The notes: generated by a model not told the origin, from the letters alone. A stretch of 64,000 nucleotides of DNA from Acidimicrobiaceae bacterium (GCA_020637235.1 JACJWG010000006.1:124001-188000); one strand, 5' to 3'; positions 55,289 through 63,744 are shown, counted from the stretch's first letter. Numbers and translations: made by a program.

Positions 55289-56077
55289 ATGATGACATCC
55301 ACTGATGCCCTGCAATCCGGTGCAGGGACGGCAGTCGGTTCTGCGTCACCTGCGCTGAGCTTCCGGAACGTGTCCATGGTGTTCCCCGACGGAACCCATG
55401 CGGTCGACAACGTGAGCTTCGACGTCCAGCCCGGCGAGTTCGTCACGGTGGTCGGTCCCTCGGGCTGCGGCAAGAGCACCCTGTTGCGCATCGCCTCCGG
55501 GCTCGAGGACAACACCGCCGGCAGTGTCGCGATCGACAAGTCGAGCATCGGCTACGTGTTCCAGGACGCCACGCTGCTGCCGTGGCGCACCGTCCAGAAG
55601 AACGTCGAGCTGAACGCCGAGCTCCAGGGGATGGACAAGGCCACCCGGCAGGCGAAGGCCAAGGAGGCGATCGAGCTCGTCAACCTGGTCGGGCACGAGA
55701 CCAAGTACCCGAAACAGCTGTCGGGTGGCATGAAGATGCGGTGCTCACTCGCCCGTTCACTGGTGCTCAACCCGAAGGTCTTTCTCTTCGACGAGCCCTT
55801 CGGCGCCCTCGACGAGATCACCCGCGAGCGTCTGAACGACGAGTTGCTGCGGCTGTTCCTGCACGAGAAGTTCGCCGGGCTGTTCATCACCCACTCGATC
55901 CAGGAAGCCGTGTTCCTGTCCACCCGGGTGATCGTCATGTCGGCCCGTCCGGGACGGATCATCGCCGACTACCAGGTGCCCTTCGCGTTCCCCCGTCAGC
56001 ACGACATCCGCTACGAGGCTGCGTTCGCCGAGCTGTGCGGCACGATCAGCAACGACCTCAAGGACGCCCACGCATGA
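55289..56077 (+). CDS. ABC transporter ATPase (nitrate/taurine/pyrimidine-type importer)
   Basis: 262 residues. Walker A is in VVGPSGCGKSTLLRIASG, the Q-loop in YVFQDATLLPWRT, the signature in LSGGMKMRCSLARSL, Walker B in KVFLFDEPFGALDE and the switch His in LFITHSIQEAV. The Q-loop DATLLPWRTV and HSIQEAVFLS are typical of SsuB/TauB/NrtD and HMP-importer ATPases. Its stop overlaps the permease ATG (ATGA). It energises import through the next two genes. Confidence 0.95.
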   Translation: MMTSTDALQSGAGTAVGSASPALSFRNVSMVFPDGTHAVDNVSFDVQPGEFVTVVGPSGCGKSTLLRIASGLEDNTAGSVAIDKSSIGYVFQDATLLPWRTVQKNVELNAELQGMDKATRQAKAKEAIELVNLVGHETKYPKQLSGGMKMRCSLARSLVLNPKVFLFDEPFGALDEITRERLNDELLRLFLHEKFAGLFITHSIQEAVFLSTRVIVMSARPGRIIADYQVPFAFPRQHDIRYEAAFAELCGTISNDLKDAHA

Positions 56078-57000
56078 AGACGGCTCACGAGCTCTCCGTC
56101 CACGCCGAACCGGTCTCGCATCCCGAAGCCGGTGAGGTCGTCACCGAAGAGGGCGACGTCGTCGTCGTCCACCACGACCACCGGCGCAAGCGGGGCGAGC
56201 GGATCATCAGCCTGCTCCCGCCCGTCATCACCTTCGTGGTGTTCCTCGGGGTCTGGTACGCCTACAGCGGGCTCAAGTACGACATCGCCGCTCAGCGCAT
56301 CAACACGCTGCCGTACCCACACGAGATCATCAACAAGGGATTCCGTCCGCTCTGGGACGACACCAACGGGCTCAAGCCGATCCTCGAGTACATGTGGCCC
56401 ACCCTGCAGGTGACCCTGATGGGCTTGTCGATCTCGATCGTGTTCGGCATCTCGTTCGCGGTGCTGATGAACTTCTCCAAGCACCTCGAGCGAGCGTTCT
56501 TCCCGTACGCCGTGGTGCTGCAGACCGTGCCGATCCTCGCGATCACCCCGCTGCTCACCCAGCTGTTCGGGTACGAGCTCGGGGTCCGCCTCGTCGTGAC
56601 CGTGCTCATCGCGATCTTCCCGATCATCACCAACACCTTGTTCGGCCTGCAGTCGACCGACCGGCTCCACCACGACCTGTTCACGCTCAACCACGTGAAC
56701 CGCTGGACCCGGCTGTGGAAGCTCGAACTGCCGAGCGCCCTGCCGGCGTTGATGGCCGGCGTGCGGATCGCGAGCGGCGGCGCCGTGATCGGTTCGATCG
56801 TCGCCGACTTCTTCTTCACCCAGGGCGACAAGGGCATCGGCTACTACATCCGCACCCGCCAGCAGAAGGCGGCACAGCGTCCGGAGATGTTCGCCGGCAC
56901 GATCATGGCCACGCTGTTCGGCATCGTGATGTTCCTGATCGTCGGTTGGGTGACCAACCGGGCCATCCGCAGCTGGCACGACTCAGGTCGCAAGCGCTGA
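56074..57000 (+). CDS. ABC transporter permease (SsuC/TauC-like)
   Basis: 308 residues. A His/Asp-rich cytoplasmic N-terminus (VVVVHHDHRRKRGER) is followed by about six transmembrane helices. The coupling region ELPSALPALMAGVRIASGGA, the EAA-like loop of this family, is present. It forms the channel with the ATPase encoded immediately upstream (ATGA overlap). The ATG at 56074 is used; the N-terminal His cluster is longer than in most relatives. Confidence 0.93.
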   Translation: MKTAHELSVHAEPVSHPEAGEVVTEEGDVVVVHHDHRRKRGERIISLLPPVITFVVFLGVWYAYSGLKYDIAAQRINTLPYPHEIINKGFRPLWDDTNGLKPILEYMWPTLQVTLMGLSISIVFGISFAVLMNFSKHLERAFFPYAVVLQTVPILAITPLLTQLFGYELGVRLVVTVLIAIFPIITNTLFGLQSTDRLHHDLFTLNHVNRWTRLWKLELPSALPALMAGVRIASGGAVIGSIVADFFFTQGDKGIGYYIRTRQQKAAQRPEMFAGTIMATLFGIVMFLIVGWVTNRAIRSWHDSGRKR

Positions 57001-57085
57001 CACCTCGTCCACCTCCCGGTGCCGCCGACGTGCGCGTGCCCGGACGAATCCCACCATCCACCACACCATCCAGGGGGAGAACCTG

Positions 57086-58270
57086 ATGAGAGCACAGAAG
57101 ACGACGGCGGTGCTGCTCGCACTGTCGTTGGGCGTGGTCGCCGCGGCCTGCGGCGACGACGACGAAGACACCACCACCACCGAGGCCGCCGGCGGGAGCG
57201 ACACCACCGCCGCCGACGGTGGTTCGGACACCACGGCCGCCGCCGGTGGCGAGAACGTGTGCCCCGAGAACCTCGTGATCCAGACCGACTGGTTCCCCGA
57301 ACTCGAGCACGGCGGCACCTATCAGCTCATCGGTCCCGGCGGCGACGCCGACAAGGACACGATCTCGTACTCCGGCCCGGTGCAGGAGCAGTACAAGGTG
57401 GGCGGGCTCGAGACGATCACCATCAAGACGATCAGTTTCGACAAGGCCAACAGCTCGCAGCTGCTCGACGGTGACGCCGACATGGCGTACATCGGCTTCG
57501 GCGACGTGATCAAGGACTCGGCCGCGATCGACATGGTCGTCGTGATGAAGACCCTCGACAAGGACCCGCAGATGGTGATGTGGGACCCGACGCAGTACGA
57601 CATCCAGGAGCCCGCCGACATCGCCGAGACCGGCGCCAAGGTGCTCCACTTCCCGGGTGCGGCCTACATCGACTACATGATCGCCAACGGGATCATGACC
57701 GAGGACCAGGACGACCCCAGCTACGACGGCTCCGACGCCAAGTGGGTCGCCGAGGCCGGCGCCGTCATCCAGCAGGGTTTCGCCTCGAACGAGGTGTACA
57801 AGTACGAGAACGAGATCGCCTGGAAGGACGGCGCTCCTGCCGACGTGAGCTTCTTCACCGTCGGTGAGATGGGCTTCGACAACTACCCGGCCTCGCTCAC
57901 CATGCTGAAGAGCCGCGCCGACGAGCTCGACGCCTGCCTCACGTTGCTGATCCCGAAGATGGCGCAGGCCTGGGTCGACTTCTTCAACGATCCGAAGCCG
58001 ATCACCGACGCGATGATCGAGATCAACGTCGCCCACGACGGCTTCTGGGGCCTCAGCCCCGAGATCAACGAGGCCGGCCTCGCCGTGGTCGAGGAGAAGG
58101 AGATCGCGGCGAACTCCGCCGACGGCACCTACTGCTCGATCGACGCCGACCGGGCCCAGGGCATCTACGACACGGTGAAGGCCGTGTACGACGCCCAGGG
58201 TGTCGAGATCACCGACGACGTCACGTCGATCTATACGAACAAGTACTGCGAGGGTGCGCCGGGTCGCTGA
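57086..58270 (+). CDS. ABC transporter substrate-binding lipoprotein
   Basis: 394 residues. The N-terminus is a lipoprotein signal: basic MRAQKT, a hydrophobic core, and lipobox VAAACG with the acylated Cys near residue 23. It is followed by an acidic Thr/Ala/Gly-rich linker (DDDEDTTTTEAAGG). The mature part resembles the solute-binding proteins of nitrate/sulfonate/thiamine-precursor systems (DWFPELEHGGTYQLIGPGGD, ADMAYIGFGDVIKDSAAI). It has GGGGAG before the ATG. It completes the importer. The bound compound is not predictable from sequence; the neighbouring amidohydrolases suggest a nitrogen-containing ring or amide. Confidence 0.92.
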   Translation: MRAQKTTAVLLALSLGVVAAACGDDDEDTTTTEAAGGSDTTAADGGSDTTAAAGGENVCPENLVIQTDWFPELEHGGTYQLIGPGGDADKDTISYSGPVQEQYKVGGLETITIKTISFDKANSSQLLDGDADMAYIGFGDVIKDSAAIDMVVVMKTLDKDPQMVMWDPTQYDIQEPADIAETGAKVLHFPGAAYIDYMIANGIMTEDQDDPSYDGSDAKWVAEAGAVIQQGFASNEVYKYENEIAWKDGAPADVSFFTVGEMGFDNYPASLTMLKSRADELDACLTLLIPKMAQAWVDFFNDPKPITDAMIEINVAHDGFWGLSPEINEAGLAVVEEKEIAANSADGTYCSIDADRAQGIYDTVKAVYDAQGVEITDDVTSIYTNKYCEGAPGR

Positions 58271-58342
58271 CCCGATCACGCATCGTCGGACGAACTGCAC
58301 GAGGGGGCCGGGCGACCGGCCCCCTCGTCGCGTCCCTGCTTC

Positions 58343-58431
58343 GTGAGCCGGATGCGCAGCCGGTGCGCACGCCGCTCACGGAACACGTCGGTCCGTGAGC
58401 CGGATGCGCAGCCGGTGCGCATCTCGCTCAC
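58343..58431. repeat. Tandem pair of 37-nt hairpin repeats (copy A)
   Basis: Two 37-nt units (58343-58379 and 58395-58431, 52-bp period), each an imperfect palindrome of the form GTGAGC..GATGCGCA-N5-TGCGCATC..GCTCAC. They lie between the convergent binding-protein and VOC genes. The same double arrangement recurs at 63745. Probably a bidirectional terminator or REP-like element. Confidence 0.85.
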
Positions 58432-58439
58432 GGAAGACG

Positions 58440-58793
58440 TCAGCGGTAGGCGCAGAGGTCGAAGGCGTTGCCGTCGGGGTCGGCCAGGTTGACGATCGAG
58501 CCGTAGGGCTCGTGACGAGCGGGTGCCCGCACGACGGCACCGATCGACACCAGACGGGTCGTCTCGGCGTCGAACTCCGCCGGGGCGCACGCCAGGTCGA
58601 GATGGGTGCCACCCGGCCGGTGTGCCCCACGTTGCAGGCCGATCCGGCGCACGCCGTCGGCCGAGGACAGCACGATCCAACGGTCGCCGTCCTCCCGCTC
58701 GGTCTCCGACAGCCCGAGCGCCGCGCCCCAGAACCGGGCGAGGCGTTCGGTGTCGGGCGAGTCGATCGTGACGAGGTCGAACGAGGCGGGCAC
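58440..58793 (-). CDS. VOC-family (glyoxalase/dioxygenase fold) protein
   Basis: 117 residues starting PASFDLVTIDSPDTERLARF, with WGAALGLSETE, the conserved HLDLACAP region and ending VNLADPDGNAFDLCAY, which holds the usual distal metal-site stretch. Single-domain VOC proteins bind divalent metal and catalyse varied reactions or act as resistance proteins. The GTG at 58793 begins 13 bp after the M20 hydrolase stop, so it belongs to the creatininase-M20-VOC operon. Substrate unknown. Confidence 0.88.
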   Translation of the reverse strand: MPASFDLVTIDSPDTERLARFWGAALGLSETEREDGDRWIVLSSADGVRRIGLQRGAHRPGGTHLDLACAPAEFDAETTRLVSIGAVVRAPARHEPYGSIVNLADPDGNAFDLCAYR

Positions 58794-58806
58794 GACGTGG
58801 GTCGCC

Positions 58807-60108
58807 TCAGCCGTCGTTCGCGAGCTGGAGCACCACCTGCAACAGCACGTCGGTGCCGGCCTGCAGGTCGGTCGCCTCGGTGAGCTCGGCGAGGTTGTGC
58901 GACAGTCCGTTCACGCTCGGCACGAAGATCATCGACGTCGGACAGATGCGAGCCAGCATCTGGGCGTCGTGGCCGGCACCGCTCGGCATCCGCATCGTCG
59001 ACAGGCCGAGGCGCGTCGCGGTGGTCTCGACCAGGTCGATCATCCGCGCGTCGAACTCCACCGGCTCGAACCGCGCCAGCGTCCGCCGCTCGATCGTGAC
59101 CCCCTCGTCGTCGGCCAGCCGACGGCACGACGTGTCGAACCGGTGCTCGGCCTGCTGGAGCAGGTGCTCGTCGGTGTTGCGCAGGTCGACGGTCATCGTC
59201 ACCGACGACGGCACGACGTTCACGAGGTTCGGCGTGAACTCCATCCGACCCACCGTGGCCACCTGCGATCCGCCCATCTGCCGGGCGATCGCACGCACGC
59301 CGGCAGTGAGCTCCGCCGCCACGTACCCGGGATCCCGGCGCAGACGCATCGGGGTGGTGCCGGCGTGGGCCGACTGTCCGGTGATCGTGAGCTCGGTCCA
59401 CGAGATCCCCTGCACCCCGGTGACCACGCCGATCGTGACGCCGGCGTCCTCCAACACGGGGCCCTGCTCGATGTGCAGCTCGACGTACGCGTGCGGGGCT
59501 GCGGCTGTCGGGCACGGGGTGGGCCCGGCATATCCGATGCGTGCGAGCTCGTCGCCGAGCCGGGCGCCGTCGTCGGCGGCACGCACGTCGAGCGCGTCCT
59601 CGAGCGCCAGCCCGCCGACGTAGACCAGGCTGCCGAGCATGTCGGGCTGGAATCGTGCGCCCTCCTCGTCGGTGAAGAACGCGACGGCGACCGGGCGTCG
59701 GGTGGCGACGCCGTGGGTGATCAGCGTCTCGACCACCTCGAGCCCGCCCAGCACGCCGAGGTTGCCGTCGAAGCGACCGCCCGTCCGCACGGTGTCGATG
59801 TGCGACCCCACCATCACCGGTGCCAGCGCCGGGTCGTCGCCGGCACGCACGCCGACGACGTTGCCGATCGCATCGATCGACACGGCGAGGCCGAGGTCGC
59901 GCATCCAGCCGACGACGAGGTCGCGACCGTCGCGGTCGGCGTCGGTGAGCGCGAGCCGGGCGCACCCGCGCTCGCCGCGAGGACCGATCACCTGTCCGAT
60001 CTCACCGAGGGCGTCGAGTCGCCGCAGCAGTCGATCGACGTCGATCCGCAGCGCCGCGGGGTCGGCGCTGTCGGCGGTGTCGGCGGTGTCGGCGGTGTCG
60101 GCGTCCAC
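58807..60108 (-). CDS. M20-family amidase (hydantoinase/carbamoylase type)
   Basis: 433 residues of the Zn-dependent M20 amidase family (N-carbamoyl-amino-acid hydrolase, allantoate amidohydrolase, beta-ureidopropionase). It has the metal-site motifs MVGSHIDTVRTGGRFDGN, VAFFTDEEGARFQPDMLGS, VELHIEQGPVLEDAG and SGAGHDAQMLARICPT, and a dimerisation insert. It hydrolyses N-carbamoyl or similar amides. The GTG at 60108 follows the creatininase stop by 1 bp and gives an N-terminus of repeated ADT triplets before LRIDVDRLLRRLDALGEIG. In an operon with creatininase-family and VOC genes. Confidence 0.9.
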   Translation of the reverse strand: MDADTADTADTADSADPAALRIDVDRLLRRLDALGEIGQVIGPRGERGCARLALTDADRDGRDLVVGWMRDLGLAVSIDAIGNVVGVRAGDDPALAPVMVGSHIDTVRTGGRFDGNLGVLGGLEVVETLITHGVATRRPVAVAFFTDEEGARFQPDMLGSLVYVGGLALEDALDVRAADDGARLGDELARIGYAGPTPCPTAAAPHAYVELHIEQGPVLEDAGVTIGVVTGVQGISWTELTITGQSAHAGTTPMRLRRDPGYVAAELTAGVRAIARQMGGSQVATVGRMEFTPNLVNVVPSSVTMTVDLRNTDEHLLQQAEHRFDTSCRRLADDEGVTIERRTLARFEPVEFDARMIDLVETTATRLGLSTMRMPSGAGHDAQMLARICPTSMIFVPSVNGLSHNLAELTEATDLQAGTDVLLQVVLQLANDG

Positions 60109-60109
60109 G

Positions 60110-60886
60110 TCAGCGCCCGAAGTCGAACGTGGCCACCTCGCGCAGCGCCTCGCCGAACGCGCGCACGTTGCCCTCGAACAACTGCTTGCCGAGTTCGGCG
60201 TCGGCCGGCAACGGGTCACCGATGTAGCCATCGGGGTTGAAGTCGTTCGACAGCCAGCCGAAGCTCACCCGGCCACCGAATCGCACGTACTTGTTGCCGG
60301 CGAGCTTCTCGGGCACGCGCCGCTCGGCGAGGTCCATCCGCACCAGCTCGGGCGCCAGGTGCAGCACCACCGAGGTCTCGTCGGTCCCGCCGTGGATGCC
60401 CATGCCGAGCTCGCCGGCCGGCGACGCACCGCCCTGGTCGGCGGGCATACCGGGATGAGCGAGGAAGGTCATCAGCCCGTGCGCGAGCCGCAGTTCGCGA
60501 CACGCGACGTTCGCGAGGGCGCTGTTGCCGCCGTGGCCGTTCAGGAACACGAGGCGCTTCGCCCTGGTGGTGGCGAGGCACCGGCCGATGTCGTCGAGCA
60601 CGGCGAGCAGCGTGGTGGCCGAGAGCCAGATCGTGCCGGGCGCCCAGGCGTGCTCGTTCGACTTGGTGTAGGTGAGCGTGGGCAACAACCAGGCGTCGAC
60701 CTCCTCGCCCACCTCGGCGATGGCCGCCTCGGCGACCGCGGTCGCAACCAGCGAGTCGGTCGACAGCGGCAGGTGCGGGCCGTGCTGCTCGATCGCTCCC
60801 AGTGGCTGGACGAAGATGCTGCGCTCGGTGATCCGTTCGGCCACCTCTGGTGCCCGGAGATCGATGAATCGGCGTACCTGTGTCAC
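60110..60886 (-). CDS. Creatininase-family amidohydrolase
   Basis: 258 residues. Metal-binding and fold motifs of creatininase/formamide-hydrolase proteins are clear: FVQPLGAIEQHGPHLPLSTD, RLVFLNGHGGNSALANVACR and ELGMGIHGGTDETSVVLHLA. Family members cleave cyclic or linear amides such as creatinine, or act in flavin and mycofactocin-type modification. The GTG at 60886 is chosen for the TACCGT box 7 nt upstream; the longer frame has a Cys/Ser-rich leader overlapping the divergent gene. It is first in the operon with the M20 amidase. Confidence 0.9.
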   Translation of the reverse strand: MTQVRRFIDLRAPEVAERITERSIFVQPLGAIEQHGPHLPLSTDSLVATAVAEAAIAEVGEEVDAWLLPTLTYTKSNEHAWAPGTIWLSATTLLAVLDDIGRCLATTRAKRLVFLNGHGGNSALANVACRELRLAHGLMTFLAHPGMPADQGGASPAGELGMGIHGGTDETSVVLHLAPELVRMDLAERRVPEKLAGNKYVRFGGRVSFGWLSNDFNPDGYIGDPLPADAELGKQLFEGNVRAFGEALREVATFDFGR

Positions 60887-60893
60887 GTCGTGC

Positions 60894-60899
60894 ACGGTA
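60894..60899 (-). promoter_or_regulatory. -10 box TACCGT, leaderless start of the creatininase gene
   Basis: On the minus strand TACCGT, 7 nt, then the GTG at 60886. Back-to-back with the plus-strand box at 60921. Confidence 0.5.
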
Positions 60900-60920
60900 T
60901 CGCCCGCCGGTTCGGCCGAG

Positions 60921-60926
60921 CAGAAT
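60921..60926 (+). promoter_or_regulatory. -10 box CAGAAT, leaderless start of the CrtI-like gene
   Basis: CAGAAT, 6 nt, then the GTG at 60933. Its -35 region would overlap that of the divergent promoter. Confidence 0.4.
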
Positions 60927-60932
60927 GGCGGC

Positions 60933-62486
60933 GTGTCGGAACACGATGTTGATGCCGTCGTCATCGGCGCGGGCCACAACGGGCTCGTCTGCGCCGCCTA
61001 TCTGGCTCGGGCGGGGATGCGCACCTTGCTCGTCGAGGCCCGGACGTCGGTGGGTGGCACGGCGTCGAGCGACACCTTCGCCGGCGCCACCGTCAACATC
61101 TGCAACTGCGACCACATCACGTTCCGCACCACGCCGGTGATGGACGAGCTCCGCCTCGGCGACCACGGCCTGCGCTACCTCGACGTCGATCCCGCGCAGA
61201 CCAACATGGCGTGGTCGGGTGGGCCGGCGTGGGCGATGCACCACGACGTCGACGCCACGCTCGACTCGCTGGCGACCACGTTCCCCCAGGAGGTCCGCGG
61301 CTACCGCCGATATCTCCGGGCGGCGATGCCGGCGGTGCAGATGGTGTTCGACCAGGCGAACGACCCGCCGACGTTCGCTCGGATCATGCGCAAGGTGATC
61401 GCCCGCAAGGGCGCCGGGGTCCCGGCGCTGTTGCGATGGAGCCGGCGCAGCGCAGCCGACGTGATGCGCGAGTTCTTCAGCACCGATGCGCTGCAGGGCC
61501 CGGCGATGGTGACCGGTCCGATGGTGTGGGGCATCTCGCCCGAGCTGCCCGGCACCGGGCTCGGTTCGCTCACCTACGCGATGCGTCACGTCGGCACCGT
61601 GGGGCGACCCGTCGGTGGCAGCGGCATGGTGCCGGTCGCGCTCGAGCGGGCGCTGCTCGCCCACGGCGGCCAGGTGCGGCTCGCCACTCGCGTCGAGGCG
61701 ATCACCTGTGAGGGCCCGGCCGTCCGGGGCGTGGTGCTCGACGACGGCACCGAGGTTCGCGCCGGCGTGGTCGTGTCGGCCTGCAATCCGCACGACACCT
61801 TCCTCCGGTGGCTGCGCGATCCCCCGCCGCAGGCGCACGGACTCGTCGAGCGGTGGCGTGCGACGCCGCACCACGAGGGCTACGAGTCGAAGATCGATGC
61901 GGTCATCACCTCGCTCCCCCGTCTCCGGGCGATGGCGCACCTCCCCGACGCGGCCGGCGGTCCGCATCCGCTCACCGGCACGGTGATCGTCGCACCGTCG
62001 CTCGCCGACATGCACCACGGCGCCGAGCTGATGGGACGTGGTGAGGTGCTCGATCGTCCGGGCATGTTCCTGAACGTGCCGACCGTGGTGGACCCGTCGA
62101 TGGCGCCGGCCGGACAGCACGTGCTCAGCCTCGAGTGCCTCTACACGCCGTACCGGCTGCGTGGCGGTTGGCCGGGCAGCGGCGAGCCACGACGCTGGCT
62201 CGAACGCCTCGCCGATCTCGCCGAGCCCGGCTTCCTCGACTCGATCGGCGAGTGGCGGGCGATGACGCCCGACCGCTACGAGTCCGAGTTCCACCTGCCC
62301 GCCGGCCATGCCACCAGCTTCGCCGGCGGCCCCCTCGCGGCGCTGCTGAACCGCCAGCCCGAGCTCACCCGCTATCACACGCCGGTCAAGGGTCTGTTCC
62401 TCACGGGTGCAGCGACCTTCCCCGGCGCAGGTGTGTGGGGGGCGAGCGGACGGAACGCGGCGCACGAGGTGCTGCGGCGCCGCTGA
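60933..62486 (+). CDS. FAD-dependent oxidoreductase (CrtI/phytoene-desaturase-like)
   Basis: 517 residues. The dinucleotide-binding motif is DAVVIGAGHNGLVCAAYLAR with EARTSVGGTASS; the C-terminal flavin loop is GLFLTGAATFPGAGVWGASG. The fold is that of CrtI-type desaturases/isomerases and related amine-oxidase-like flavoproteins. No other carotenoid gene is nearby, so the substrate is uncertain. The GTG at 60933 starts just before the nucleotide-binding fold. Confidence 0.9.
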   Translation: MSEHDVDAVVIGAGHNGLVCAAYLARAGMRTLLVEARTSVGGTASSDTFAGATVNICNCDHITFRTTPVMDELRLGDHGLRYLDVDPAQTNMAWSGGPAWAMHHDVDATLDSLATTFPQEVRGYRRYLRAAMPAVQMVFDQANDPPTFARIMRKVIARKGAGVPALLRWSRRSAADVMREFFSTDALQGPAMVTGPMVWGISPELPGTGLGSLTYAMRHVGTVGRPVGGSGMVPVALERALLAHGGQVRLATRVEAITCEGPAVRGVVLDDGTEVRAGVVVSACNPHDTFLRWLRDPPPQAHGLVERWRATPHHEGYESKIDAVITSLPRLRAMAHLPDAAGGPHPLTGTVIVAPSLADMHHGAELMGRGEVLDRPGMFLNVPTVVDPSMAPAGQHVLSLECLYTPYRLRGGWPGSGEPRRWLERLADLAEPGFLDSIGEWRAMTPDRYESEFHLPAGHATSFAGGPLAALLNRQPELTRYHTPVKGLFLTGAATFPGAGVWGASGRNAAHEVLRRR

Positions 62487-62491
62487 GGGCG

Positions 62492-62497
62492 TATCAT
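62492..62497 (+). promoter_or_regulatory. -10 box TATCAT before the riboswitch
   Basis: TATCAT 5 bp after the CrtI-like stop, about 7 nt upstream of the 5' strand of the aptamer. It is a good -10 for a transcript beginning near 62504. Confidence 0.45.
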
Positions 62498-62500
62498 GGG

Positions 62501-62636
62501 CGTCGCCGACGGGGAGTAACCCTTCCGTCCGGCGGTCGTCAACACGAGCTCCCGCTCCGGCCGCTGGAACCAGGTGTCATCCGACACCGGGTGGGTGAGA
62601 CCAGAGGCACCAGACGCATGTCCGGTGTCGAAAGGA
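62501..62636 (+). promoter_or_regulatory. yybP-ykoY-like (Mn2+) riboswitch leader
   Basis: The 5' leader carries the conserved yybP-ykoY pieces in order: GGGGAGTA (62511-62518), GTCGTCAACACGA (62535-62547) and GGTGAGACC (62594-62602). A hairpin GGTGTC-ATCC-GACACC (62573-62588) lies inside the aptamer. GACACCGG of that hairpin is also complementary to CCGGTGTCG (62622-62630), directly before the ribosome site AAAGGA. So two mutually exclusive pairings are possible, and the second could control ribosome access. The family binds Mn2+, usually in front of Mn exporters. The assignment is by pattern; the P1 stem is not unambiguous. Confidence 0.72.
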
Positions 62637-62646
62637 CCCCATCACC

Positions 62647-63738
62647 ATGTTCCCCTCCGGCTCTCGATCCACAGGCTCGCTCTCGCTCGGCCGCCTGTTC
62701 GGCATCCCATTCCAGCTCCACTGGAGCGTCCTGCTCGTCGCGCTGCTCTTCGGCTCGGGCCTCGCGGCCAGCTACGGCGGCATCGGTGCCGTCGTGGCAC
62801 TCGTCGGCTTCCTCGCGTCGATCACCGCGCACGAGGTCTCCCACGCACTGGTCGCCCGCCGCTACGGCGTCCAGACCGAGTCGATCCAGCTGTGGGCGCT
62901 CGGCGGGGTGGCACGCCTCGACCGCGAGGCGTCCACGCCCGGAGGCGACGCCTGGATCGCGGCGGCGGGGCCGCTGACGAGCCTCGCGATCGGCATCGGC
63001 TCGCTCGGCGCGATGTTCGGCCTCGCCGCGCTGGGCCTCAGCGGTGTCGGCCTGTCGATCCTCGGCTGGCTCGGCATCATCAACGTCGTGCTCGCGGTCT
63101 TCAACCTGCTGCCGGGTGCACCCCTCGACGGTGGTCGCATCCTGCGCGCGCTTCGCTGGCGTTCGCACGGCGACCGGTTCCGGGCGGCACGTGAAGCGGG
63201 CAACGCCGGCAAGGCGGTCGGCTTCTCGCTGGCCGGCGTCGGCATGGTGATGATCTTCAACGGGCTGCCGGGCCTGATGCTGGTGCTGACCGGTCTGTTC
63301 ATCGCCCTGAGCGCGAAGGCCGAGATGATGGCCGTCGACATCGCGGAGCGACTGCAGGGCACCCTCGTCCGCGACCTCACCTGGTTCGGGGTGGCGGAGG
63401 CCACCGGGGACACCGACGCCGACACCATGTGGTGGCAGCGTTCGCGGCTCGGTGGCGCGGGCGCGGTGGCGGTCACTCGTCCCGACGGCGCGATCGAGGG
63501 CATCGTCATCGAGGAGCAGCTGCAGGCGGTGCCCGAGGAGCGCCGGCCCTACGTGGCACTCACCCAGCTGATGGTGCCGACGTCGCGCGTCGCCAAGGCC
63601 GATCTCGACGACGATCTGTCCGACGTGCTGTCGCGCCTCGATCCGGCGGCGCCGGTCGTGACGGTGTGGCGCGAGGGCCGCCTGCTCGGTGTGGTGCCGA
63701 GCCGGCGTCTGCTGGCCCGACTGCGCTCGGCGACCTGA
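62647..63738 (+). CDS. M50 site-2 metalloprotease with C-terminal CBS-like region
   Basis: 363 residues with about five to six transmembrane helices. The zinc motif H-E-x-x-H is in SITAHEVSHALVARRYGVQ, and the third ligand is in NLLPGAPLDGGRILRALRW. The cytosolic tail (about 230-363) resembles a CBS pair (VRDLTWFGVAEAT, YVALTQLMVPTSRVAKADLD, VTVWREGRLLGVVPSRRLL), as in SpoIVFB-type proteases with CBS domains. It cleaves membrane-embedded substrates such as anti-sigma factors. Its leader is the Mn-type riboswitch at 62501-62636, an unusual pairing. Ends at a convergent hairpin-repeat pair. Confidence 0.92.
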   Translation: MFPSGSRSTGSLSLGRLFGIPFQLHWSVLLVALLFGSGLAASYGGIGAVVALVGFLASITAHEVSHALVARRYGVQTESIQLWALGGVARLDREASTPGGDAWIAAAGPLTSLAIGIGSLGAMFGLAALGLSGVGLSILGWLGIINVVLAVFNLLPGAPLDGGRILRALRWRSHGDRFRAAREAGNAGKAVGFSLAGVGMVMIFNGLPGLMLVLTGLFIALSAKAEMMAVDIAERLQGTLVRDLTWFGVAEATGDTDADTMWWQRSRLGGAGAVAVTRPDGAIEGIVIEEQLQAVPEERRPYVALTQLMVPTSRVAKADLDDDLSDVLSRLDPAAPVVTVWREGRLLGVVPSRRLLARLRSAT

Positions 63739-63744
63739 CCGTAC

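Noticed and set aside
60216..62465. A 749-codon minus-strand open frame over the CrtI-like gene
   Set aside because: Shadow frame; the plus strand carries the FAD-binding protein with clear motifs.
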